Assembly: GCA_900751815.1 (NCBI GenBank)
Contig: CAADST010000091.1
Location: 1-5,765 of the forward strand
Source of the DNA: Bacilli bacterium
Lineage (GTDB): Bacteria; Bacillota_I; Bacilli_A; RF39; UBA660
Length of the DNA: 5,765 nucleotides
Direction: 5' to 3'
The notes beneath the pieces are model-generated. The model had not been told where the DNA came from and made no database searches. It saw only the letters and a list, made by a program, of their open reading frames with translations. Positions within the stretch are counted from its first letter, which is position 1, and each line of letters starts with the position of its first letter. Shown here piece by piece: positions 1 to 5,523 of the stretch. The position numbers and the translations under genes were made by a program.

Positions 1-1050
1 ATATGCGGCTATATCAGATTGGGTCATGTTTCCTTTATAATTTGATGATTCTCCCTGCGAATCAACATAACTTCCATAATAATCTCTACCATCTGTTCCG
101 AGCATTGCACTTGTTGTATAATCACTCTTTATTAATTTTACTTGATATTCTCCGTTATCGTTTAACACGCCAATAATACGATATAAATTTTCTGCGGGGC
201 ATGGTGTTTCAATTGAACCAAAACATACATAGTTATTTGGATTTGCTCCAGCATATCTATATGAATTATCTTGAGCTCCATTTGCTAAATCAGCGTCATG
301 ATAATATAATCCATTTTCGCCATCTGTTGTATAAGTTGTTGCAACATGACAAGCTAATGTATTTGAACCACTGCCTCTACAATTATCAGCAAATGTTGGA
401 ATTGTTATTTCATCTTTTTGTAGTACTACTTCCATTTCTAAATTAGCTGTTTCATTTATTGATTGATCAGTATCTAAATTTACAAATGTCAAAGTAAATG
501 TCCATGTATGAGTTGTACCATTTGTTGATGAAGTTGTACTTATTGGATGGTCTATTGCTATGTTGTATACTCCTGTTAAACCTGTTATATCAAAACCTTT
601 TACTCCACCTACTTCAACAAATGATAATTCATCACTACTTGCTTCAAGTAATGTACCATTTTCATCATATACACTAAGTATTAATTCTGCAGTAGTACCA
701 CTTGAATATGTATAAGTATTTTCATATATTCTTATACCCGCATAATATGTGGTACTAGCATTATTTGTATCAGAACTTGCTATAAGTCTTACCTGCGGAT
801 TAGTAGTATCCGTTAAATTACCAGAACCAGTATGAAAGTTATCAGTTGATGCTGATAAACTTAAATCATTACCCTTACTAAATATAATTGTATCTCCACT
901 TGGTGTTACTTCCCCAGTACCAGTAAGTTCATCTGTTGGTGCTGGACCTAAATATGAATATGTAAATCTTCCAATAAATAGTGCTATTACTACAAGTATT
1001 AATACAAATAAAATAGCAAGTATTACTTTTCTAACATTTTCTTTAGTCAT
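1..1050 (-). CDS. Membrane-anchored secreted surface protein, C-terminus cut by window edge
   Basis: This frame is open for 350 codons and leaves the window on the left, so the C-terminus is missing. The ATG at 1050 has an SD (AGGTGA, 1056-1061) five bases upstream. Residues 1-8 are short and basic (MTKENVRK), residues 9-27 form one hydrophobic helix, and a GRFTYSYLGP segment follows; this reads as a signal anchor or a SipW/TasA-like signal peptide. Residues about 40-212 are Thr/Ser/Asn-rich and beta-like. A second module from about 215 contains four cysteines (C224, C234, C276, C284) that could form two disulfides, plus motifs such as GLYYHDADL, SYRYAGANPNNYVCFG and NLYRIIGV. I recall this second module from paralogous hypothetical surface proteins of uncultivated gut Bacilli, which is memory rather than a search. 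Export is well supported by sequence; a role in adhesion, as a pilus-like subunit or in a matrix is inference. It is divergent from the peptidase gene. Confidence 0.85.
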   Translation of the reverse strand, partial: MTKENVRKVILAILFVLILVVIALFIGRFTYSYLGPAPTDELTGTGEVTPSGDTIIFSKGNDLSLSASTDNFHTGSGNLTDTTNPQVRLIASSDTNNASTTYYAGIRIYENTYTYSSGTTAELILSVYDENGTLLEASSDELSFVEVGGVKGFDITGLTGVYNIAIDHPISTTSSTNGTTHTWTFTLTFVNLDTDQSINETANLEMEVVLQKDEITIPTFADNCRGSGSNTLACHVATTYTTDGENGLYYHDADLANGAQDNSYRYAGANPNNYVCFGSIETPCPAENLYRIIGVLNDNGEYQVKLIKSDYTTSAMLGTDGRDYYGSYVDSQGESSNYKGNMTQSDIAAY

Positions 1051-1073
1051 TTTTATCACCTATTCTATAATAG

Positions 1074-1082
1074 ATTATATCA
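1074..1082 (-). promoter_or_regulatory. Extended -10 promoter for the surface protein
   Basis: On the minus strand the sequence reads TGATATAAT, an extended -10 (TGnTATAAT) with a perfect hexamer, ending 23 nt before the ATG at 1050. No good -35 is visible at 17 nt (TTTATT at 1097-1102), which is normal for an extended -10. A short dyad (TCTAT/ATAGA, 1064-1074) lies just downstream, near the predicted transcription start. AT-rich sequence yields chance matches, so this is moderate evidence. Confidence 0.5.
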
Positions 1083-1130
1083 AAAATATGAATTATAATA
1101 AAGTAATTTATTTAAAAAAGTAATAAAATG

Positions 1131-1145
1131 TGTTAATATATTAAC
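1131..1145 (+). promoter_or_regulatory. Extended -10 of the peptidase gene overlapping a 14-bp palindrome
   Basis: TGTTAATAT at 1131-1139 is an extended -10 ending 20 nt before the ATG at 1160; TTTAAA at 1111-1116 is a weak -35 at 17-nt spacing. The perfect palindrome GTTAATATATTAAC (1132-1145) covers the -10 and could be an operator. It contains only A/T apart from its end bases, so chance is a real alternative. Confidence 0.4.
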
Positions 1146-1159
1146 TTAAGTGAAGTATT

Positions 1160-2104
1160 ATGGATAGTAAATTTAAAAAAATATTATATGAATGTTATAA
1201 AAAAGTTAAAATTAATCCTCAAGATATTAAAGCTAGACAAACTTTAAATATCTTATACCTAGATTATTGGAGAGATCATACAGAGTATTTTGATTATAGT
1301 GACTTTGAAGAAGAAAATAGATTATTACTTTTAAAATATCAATATTTATTAGATATAGTAGATGAAATAAGAAAAAAAGAAGATTTATGTTTTGATTATG
1401 AATCAAGTATTAAATTAAGTAATTATGATATATTTGAACTTCTTTATGATTTCTTTAAAAATGGAACTAATGAATATTTTTTTAATATATTTTTACAAAT
1501 ATACAAAAATAAAGATAAAAATATTTTAATATATAGAGATTTAGATGTTCCATTTTTAGGAGAATCACACTTTTATCCTCACAATAATAATTATAAATGT
1601 ATAATATGTATGGATCCTGAATTTAACGACTATGATTATATTCCTATAATTGCTCATGAAATGGGACACGCAATAGAATTTTTAAGTAATTTTCATCCAG
1701 ACTTATATTATATAAATTCTAATTATATTGAAATTGTAAGTATGTTTTTTGATATGATTTGTAATTATTATTTTAGTAACACTTTTAAAAATGAAGCTTT
1801 AAGTTATGCTATATATAATGATAACTTAATAAGATGTTTTTCGGATTTTATTATTAATCCTGAAAGCTATAAAGTAGCAATTAATACACTTCCTTATGTT
1901 GTTGGCAAAAGCATAGCTTTGGAAATTTTTATGATATACATGCATGATAAAGATGAAGCTTTATATTTAATAAAGAAAATTATTGAAATACCTAAATTTA
2001 TAGAACCAGTTGAATATTATAAAAGAATACTTAATTTAGGAATAATACCAAATAAAGCCCTAGATAAATATGAAAATATTTTAAAAAGGAAGTTAAAAAC
2101 ATGA
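1160..2104 (+). CDS. Short zinc metallopeptidase, M3-like (oligopeptidase F type)
   Basis: The 314-residue protein has a clear gluzincin zinc site: HEMGH at 166-170 (H166 and H170 ligands, E167 the catalytic base) and E191 in YIEIVSMFFD as the likely third ligand, 21 residues on. Further matches to the M3 catalytic domain are a beta strand before the HExxH, a YVVGKSIALEIF segment (246-257) resembling the conserved Tyr-Gly region, and a closing EYYKRILNLGI helix (285-295). Typical PepF-like M3 enzymes are near 600 residues, so this is about half-length and lacks the usual N-terminal region; residues 1-120 are helical and highly charged. There is no signal peptide, so a cytoplasmic peptidase acting on short peptides is inferred. 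The SD is weak (AAGTGA, 1148-1153). Alternatives are another HExxH family such as ImmA/IrrE; M3-like fits better because of the E191 context and C-terminal motifs. Substrate is unknown. It is probably monocistronic, as a terminator follows at once. Confidence 0.75.
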   Translation: MDSKFKKILYECYKKVKINPQDIKARQTLNILYLDYWRDHTEYFDYSDFEEENRLLLLKYQYLLDIVDEIRKKEDLCFDYESSIKLSNYDIFELLYDFFKNGTNEYFFNIFLQIYKNKDKNILIYRDLDVPFLGESHFYPHNNNYKCIICMDPEFNDYDYIPIIAHEMGHAIEFLSNFHPDLYYINSNYIEIVSMFFDMICNYYFSNTFKNEALSYAIYNDNLIRCFSDFIINPESYKVAINTLPYVVGKSIALEIFMIYMHDKDEALYLIKKIIEIPKFIEPVEYYKRILNLGIIPNKALDKYENILKRKLKT

Positions 2105-2130
2105 AAAAATGACATTTTTTCATGTTTTTT
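2095..2130 (+). terminator. Rho-independent terminator overlapping the peptidase stop codon
   Basis: A perfect 17-bp inverted repeat (AAAAACATGAAAAAATG, 2095-2111, against 2113-2129) ends in a run of T. The stem is AT-rich but long, and the innermost bases would open to form the loop. The TGA stop (2102-2104) lies in the left arm, so the last codons of the peptidase are part of the terminator. Confidence 0.75.
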
Positions 2131-2171
2131 AGTATCTTCGACTTTATTCGACAATTTTTTTAAAATGAGTG

Positions 2172-2180
2172 TGCTATTAT
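2172..2180 (+). promoter_or_regulatory. Extended -10 promoter for the leader ORF
   Basis: TGCTATTAT is an extended -10 placed 23 nt before the leader ORF start at 2204. Upstream are two TTCGAC hexamers at 2137-2142 and 2147-2152, ten bases apart on the same helix face, which could be an activator or repressor site. No canonical -35 is found at 17 nt. Confidence 0.4.
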
Positions 2181-2203
2181 ATAGAGCTAAGGAGATGGTA
2201 TAT

Positions 2204-2239
2204 ATGATTGCATTTACTTTTTTATTCACAAATTATTGA
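2204..2239 (+). CDS. Putative 11-residue leader peptide (MIAFTFLFTNY)
   Basis: The ORF is ATG to TGA, 11 codons, behind the strongest SD in the plus-strand part of the window (AAGGAGATGG, 2189-2198; nine bases from GGAG to ATG). Three of the eleven residues are Phe. Codons 5-10 form the left arm of a perfect 17-bp stem (2216-2258) that lies between this ORF and the AbiEi-like gene, so a ribosome on the ORF would prevent that stem from forming. This is the usual geometry of a regulatory leader ORF. A second in-frame ATG at 2195 lies inside the SD and is unlikely to be used. The peptide is too short for any homology judgement. Alternatively the SD is fortuitous and the inverted repeat is a protein-binding site. 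Confidence 0.4.
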   Translation: MIAFTFLFTNY

Positions 2240-2258
2240 CTTTTGTGAATAAAAAAGT
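2216..2258. repeat. Perfect 17-bp inverted repeat, attenuator stem or operator before the AbiEi-like gene
   Basis: The left arm ACTTTTTTATTCACAAA (2216-2232) is fully complementary to 2242-2258, with a 9-nt loop (2233-2241). No T-run follows the right arm, so it does not look like a classical terminator on either strand. The right arm is exactly the 17-nt spacer of the TTGACT/TAAAAT promoter. Characterised AbiEi proteins repress their own promoter by binding inverted repeats, so an autoregulatory operator is plausible; that is inference from the family. Confidence 0.7.
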
Positions 2259-2264
2259 TAAAAT
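2236..2264 (+). promoter_or_regulatory. Consensus-like sigma-A promoter of the AbiEi-like gene
   Basis: TTGACT (2236-2241), a 17-nt spacer and TAAAAT (2259-2264) give one of the best -35/-10 pairs in the window. The -35 starts inside the loop of the inverted repeat and the spacer is its right arm, so a protein bound to the repeat would block RNA polymerase. Transcription would start near 2271, leaving only about 11 nt before the ATG with the SD at the very 5' end. Confidence 0.55.
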
Positions 2265-2281
2265 TAATGTGGTGATTAATT

Positions 2282-2824
2282 ATGTTATTTTTTAGAAAAG
2301 AATTAAAGAAAAAATATAATTCTACTTATAAATTGAATAAAGCTTTAGAAAATAAAGAAATTTTTAAAGTTCAATTTGGTTTATATTCTGATAAAGAATA
2401 TGTTGGAACATTAGAAATTATATCTAAAAAGTATCCTGATGCTATTTTAACAAATGATTCAGCATTTTACTATTTAGATTTAACCGATGTTATTCCTGAT
2501 GTATATTATGTAGCTACATCAAGAAATCATACTAGAATACATGATAAAAATATCATTCAAGTATTTATTCCTAAAGAAGTATTAGAACTTGGTAAAAAAA
2601 GAACAAAAATAGAAAATGCTAATGTATATATTTATGATAAAGAAAGAATGTTAATTGAATTAGTAAAAAAGAAAAAGAAAATTCCTTTTGATTATTATAA
2701 AGAAATTATAGCAAATTATAGGAGTCAAGCAGATAAATTAGATATACATAAAATACAAGAATATATCTCATTTTATTCTAACAAAGATTCATTGCTTGAT
2801 ACTATTCAAAAAGAGATATTTTAA
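2282..2824 (+). CDS. Solitary AbiEi-like type IV antitoxin / transcriptional regulator
   Basis: The 180-residue protein follows the pattern of AbiEi-family antitoxin-domain proteins. A short N-terminal helical part (5-27) leads into an EIFKVQFGLYSD turn (26-37), in the place of the family's helix-turn-helix wing followed by the G-x-Y motif. Then come the core SAFYYLDLTDVIPD (60-73), the strand YYVATSR (75-81), YDKERMLIEL (118-127) and a lysine-rich IPFDYYKEII region (134-143), with a helical C-terminus. AbiEi normally neutralises and co-regulates the nucleotidyltransferase toxin AbiEii encoded just downstream; here the next gene is ffh on the opposite strand, so no toxin partner is present. 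Solitary short AbiEi-like genes are common in Firmicutes and their role is unclear. The start is supported by GGTGA at 2271-2275, six bases upstream. The leader ORF and inverted repeat upstream suggest tight control. The family call is firm; antitoxin activity is not shown. Confidence 0.75.
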   Translation: MLFFRKELKKKYNSTYKLNKALENKEIFKVQFGLYSDKEYVGTLEIISKKYPDAILTNDSAFYYLDLTDVIPDVYYVATSRNHTRIHDKNIIQVFIPKEVLELGKKRTKIENANVYIYDKERMLIELVKKKKKIPFDYYKEIIANYRSQADKLDIHKIQEYISFYSNKDSLLDTIQKEIF

Positions 2825-2838
2825 TAAAATAAAAAAAT

Positions 2839-2870
2839 TGGGAGCTTAAAAAGGCATTTTTAAGTTCCCA
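2839..2870. terminator. Bidirectional terminator between the AbiEi-like gene and ffh
   Basis: GGGAGCTTAAAAA (2840-2852) pairs with 2857-2869 around a GGCA loop, with one G-U wobble on the plus strand and one extra T-A pair at the base. On the minus strand the stem is followed by a run of seven T (2837-2831); on the plus strand by a T-rich stretch (2870-2880). The ffh stop codon and its last four codons lie within the hairpin. It serves both converging genes. Confidence 0.8.
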
Positions 2871-4150
2871 TTATTTATTTTCTTCATCATTTCTTTCATG
2901 GTTTCAAATTGTTTTAATAATCTGTTTACTTCTTCAACACTTCTACCACTACCTTTAGCAATTCGCATTTTACGGGTTGCTTTAAGTATTTCTGGGTGTC
3001 TCCTTTCATACATTGTCATTGACTGAATTATAGCTTCAATATGAGCAAATTCTTTAGGATCAATTGAAATATTATTAAGCCCCATTTTTCTGGCTTGTGG
3101 AAGCATTTTTAAAATATTTTCTAATGGTCCTAATTTTTTAATTTGTTTTAAAGTTCCTAGGAAGTCATCTAAATCAAATGTTCCTTTTTTCATTTTTATA
3201 GCTTGTCTTTTAGCTTCATCTTCATCAATAACATCTTCGACTTTACTAACTATTTCTAGAATATCTCCCATATCAAGAATTCTATCAGCCATTCTTTCTG
3301 GATAAAACTCGGATAATCCATCCATTTTTTCAGAATTACCAACAAATTTAATGGGAATATGTGTTAAGTGTCTTACTGATAATGCTACCCCACCTTTAGT
3401 ATTACCATCAAGTTTAGTAAGAATACAACCTGTTAAGTTTAGAGATTCATTAAAACCAGTAATAACATTGATAGCATCTTGTCCCATTGATCCATCAATA
3501 ACTAATATTTTTTCATGAGGATGATGAGATGCATCAATATCTTTTAATTCTTGCATTAATTCTTCATCTATTTGTAATCTTCCTGCTGTATCGATGATTA
3601 TATAATCTAAATTTTCTTCTTTTGCATAATTTATTCCATCACTCACTATTTCAACAACAGACTTTTCTTCACTAAATACGGGAACATTTAAACTCTTACC
3701 AATAGTTTTAAGTTGTTCTATTGCTGCAGGACGATAAATATCAGCTGCAATTAAAAGTGGTTTTTTATTGTGTTTTTTTCTTAAATAATTAGCAAGCTTT
3801 CCCGCAGTTGTAGTTTTACCACTTCCTTGAAGACCAACAAGCATTAAAATAGTTGGTTTTTTTGATACCTCAAGAGGTACATAATCTCCACCAAGTAATG
3901 ATACTAATTCATCTTTAACTATTTTTAAGAAAACTTCATCAGGTTTTAAACTTTTTTCCACTTCCGCATTTAGTGCTTTTTCTTTTACATCCGAAACAAA
4001 CTCTTTAACAACTTGATAGTTAACATCAGCTTCTAACAAGGCTATTCTAATTTCGCGCATGGCATCAGAAATATTATCTTCAGTAATTTTACCCATACCT
4101 CGAATATTTTTTATAGCATTACTAATTCTATCTCCCATATATTCAAACAT
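2846..4150 (-). CDS. ffh: Signal recognition particle protein Ffh (SRP54 homologue, GTPase)
   Basis: Ffh binds the SRP RNA and the signal sequences of nascent membrane and secreted proteins, and brings the ribosome to the receptor FtsY at the membrane through paired GTPases. The 434-residue protein has all three domains. The helical N domain is about 1-88. The G domain has the P-loop GLQGSGKTT (106-114), DIYRPAAIEQL (137-147), DTAGR (187-191), GQDAIN (223-228) and TKLDG (245-249). The Met-rich M domain starts at about 320 and includes FDLDDFLGTLKQIKKLGPL (325-343) and the RNA-binding RIAKGSGRSVEEVNRLLKQF (396-415). Length is slightly under the usual 445-455 because the Gly/Met-rich tail after residue 428 is nearly absent. 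The start is set by an SD (AAAGGAG) overlapping the stop of the upstream ATPase gene, which suggests one transcript and possible translational coupling. The usual Firmicutes neighbours ylxM and rpsP are not seen in this window. Confidence 0.98.
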   Translation of the reverse strand: MFEYMGDRISNAIKNIRGMGKITEDNISDAMREIRIALLEADVNYQVVKEFVSDVKEKALNAEVEKSLKPDEVFLKIVKDELVSLLGGDYVPLEVSKKPTILMLVGLQGSGKTTTAGKLANYLRKKHNKKPLLIAADIYRPAAIEQLKTIGKSLNVPVFSEEKSVVEIVSDGINYAKEENLDYIIIDTAGRLQIDEELMQELKDIDASHHPHEKILVIDGSMGQDAINVITGFNESLNLTGCILTKLDGNTKGGVALSVRHLTHIPIKFVGNSEKMDGLSEFYPERMADRILDMGDILEIVSKVEDVIDEDEAKRQAIKMKKGTFDLDDFLGTLKQIKKLGPLENILKMLPQARKMGLNNISIDPKEFAHIEAIIQSMTMYERRHPEILKATRKMRIAKGSGRSVEEVNRLLKQFETMKEMMKKINNGNLKMPF

Positions 4151-4159
4151 AATTTAATT

Positions 4160-4166
4160 CTCCTTT
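4160..4166 (-). promoter_or_regulatory. ffh ribosome binding site overlapping the ATPase stop codon
   Basis: The minus strand reads TAAAGGAG, so the ATPase TAA (4167-4165) shares bases with the ffh SD; nine bases separate GGAG from the ffh ATG. Ribosomes ending on the ATPase message would stop on the ffh initiation site, which can couple the two genes. Confidence 0.75.
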
Positions 4167-5469
4167 ACTTAATACAAAATACCGCATATAACGGAACAGA
4201 TTTAATATTATTAACAAAACCAAAATTCTTTGTAGAAACTCTTATAGCATATTTAGGATTATATTTTTTCATATATTCCGTTAAACTTTTAGATTTCGTA
4301 TTTTCTCCACTTTTTACTTCAACAGGAATAATGCCATCACTATTATATATTAAAAAATCAACTTCTGCTATACCACTACTTTCCCAATAATATAAAGAAA
4401 CATTATTATTAACAAATTCTGCAGCAACAAAAGACTCCGCCAATACACTTTTATATAATGAGATATTATCTGTAATAATATCATTTGGTGATATTTCTAG
4501 TTTACTACAAAGTATTCCAACATCATTATAAAATATCTTAAAATAATCATAATTAACAAACCCTTTAAGAGGAACTTGAGGATTAGTAACTAAAAAGGAT
4601 TTTAAAACCATATTATTTGCTTCAAGCCAATCTAATGCCAATTCATAATCTCTACTTCTAGCATTATTATCAATTTTGGAATATTGAAATTTATTAGAAC
4701 TTCCAAGTAATTGGCTAGGTATTGAATCATATATTCTATTTATTTTCAATGTTTCTATACTACTAGTAACATATTTAGTCATATCCTTAAAGTAAGCATC
4801 AATAATATTAGATAAAGGTAATCTATCATATTTTGTAACATCTCCTTGTGCTTTAAGCATTTCCATTACAGACTCTGGCATACCACCACTACACAAATAC
4901 AAACGATAATAATTTAATGCTTTCTCATGTAGAGAATCAAGCATTTTCCGATTATTATTATTATAGCATTCTTTTATTTCAGCAATTAAATATTCTTCAC
5001 CAAAAGCCATAAGGTATTCTTCAAAATCCATGGGATATAACATTAACATTTTAATTTTTCCAACTGGAAAAGCTTTAGAAAATCTTTTAAATTTAATTCC
5101 AAGCAAAGATCCACTACAAATTATTTTAACATTTTGATGCTTTTCACAAAAATATTTAAGTTCTGATATCAGCTCTTCAGATTCTTGAATTTCATCAATA
5201 AAAAGGCAAGTGTTTTCTTTTTCAATATCTAAATTAATATAAGCTTTTAATTTTAAAAATTTCTCATCTGATGATATATTACTCTTATATAATTCTATTA
5301 TATCTTTTCTTTCAAATAAATTAACAGTAACATAACTGGAAAATTCATTTTTACAAAATTCTTCTACTATATAAGTTTTTCCTACTTGTCTAGCTCCTAT
5401 TAATACCATAGGCTTATAATTACTATCATTTTTCCAATCTAATAATTTTTGATATATTTTTCTCTTCAT
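4165..5469 (-). CDS. AAA ATPase with C-terminal DUF4143 / PD-(D/E)xK-like part
   Basis: The 434-residue protein (from the chosen start) belongs to the AAA_14-DUF4143 ATPase family, common accessory proteins of bacteria and archaea with no settled function. Walker A is GARQVGKT (25-32), Walker B is CLFIDEIQ (88-95) and a sensor-1-like IICSGS is at 116-121. The middle contains the family's GGMPESV (195-201). The C-terminal part has E345, D371 (in EVDFLIY) and E384-x-K386 (in IPVEVKSG), which match the nuclease-fold active-site pattern of this family. A longer ORF begins at 5496 (MVFFIWRNN), but the ATG at 5469 is preferred: GGAG lies seven bases before it, the upstream ATG has no SD, and a likely -10 covers that upstream region. 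It is followed 14 nt later by ffh. Upstream lies the 33-bp repeat array. A role in defence, DNA metabolism or mobile-element biology is speculation. All motif residues are intact, so it is probably active. Confidence 0.9.
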   Translation of the reverse strand: MKRKIYQKLLDWKNDSNYKPMVLIGARQVGKTYIVEEFCKNEFSSYVTVNLFERKDIIELYKSNISSDEKFLKLKAYINLDIEKENTCLFIDEIQESEELISELKYFCEKHQNVKIICSGSLLGIKFKRFSKAFPVGKIKMLMLYPMDFEEYLMAFGEEYLIAEIKECYNNNNRKMLDSLHEKALNYYRLYLCSGGMPESVMEMLKAQGDVTKYDRLPLSNIIDAYFKDMTKYVTSSIETLKINRIYDSIPSQLLGSSNKFQYSKIDNNARSRDYELALDWLEANNMVLKSFLVTNPQVPLKGFVNYDYFKIFYNDVGILCSKLEISPNDIITDNISLYKSVLAESFVAAEFVNNNVSLYYWESSGIAEVDFLIYNSDGIIPVEVKSGENTKSKSLTEYMKKYNPKYAIRVSTKNFGFVNNIKSVPLYAVFCIK

Positions 5470-5476
5470 ATTATTT

Positions 5477-5480
5477 CTCC
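5477..5480 (-). promoter_or_regulatory. Start-deciding ribosome binding site of the ATPase gene
   Basis: GGAG on the minus strand lies seven bases before the ATG at 5469 and behind the in-frame ATG at 5496. It selects the start that gives MKRKIYQKLL as the N-terminus. Confidence 0.75.
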
Positions 5481-5486
5481 ATATAA

Positions 5487-5515
5487 AGAATACCATATTT
5501 TTAAATAAAAAGCAA
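5487..5515 (-). promoter_or_regulatory. Probable promoter of the ATPase-ffh unit
   Basis: Minus-strand TTGCTT (5515-5510), a 17-nt spacer and TATTCT (5492-5487) with an upstream TG (extended form TGGTATTCT, 5495-5487). The hexamers are imperfect, but spacing and the extended element fit. The -35 begins only nine bases from the first copy of the repeat array, so proteins bound to the repeats would be next to RNA polymerase. Confidence 0.4.
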
Positions 5516-5523
5516 TAAAATTA

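Noticed and set aside
201..446. 81-residue plus-strand ORF
   Set aside because: It lies entirely within the surface protein gene on the opposite strand, has no SD, and its composition (Leu, His, Asn, Tyr) is that of an antisense shadow.
2017..2229. 70-residue minus-strand ORF
   Set aside because: It is antisense to the peptidase 3' end and runs through the terminator hairpin; no SD and no promoter is visible for it.
2216..2258. Intrinsic terminator or small stable RNA
   Set aside because: No T-run follows the stem on either strand, and a near-consensus promoter is embedded in it, so an attenuator stem or operator fits better.
1160..2824. Mycoplasma-type code with TGA as Trp, giving one fused protein
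   Set aside because: All tryptophans checked are TGG (W37 of the peptidase; W12, W281 and W362 of the ATPase; W183 of the surface protein). A terminator hairpin and two SDs lie in the would-be fusion region.
5470..5496. Longer ATPase start at 5496 (MVFFIWRNN extension)
   Set aside because: No SD precedes the ATG at 5496, whereas GGAG correctly precedes the ATG at 5469; the extension also overlaps a likely -10 and lies before the usual family N-terminus.
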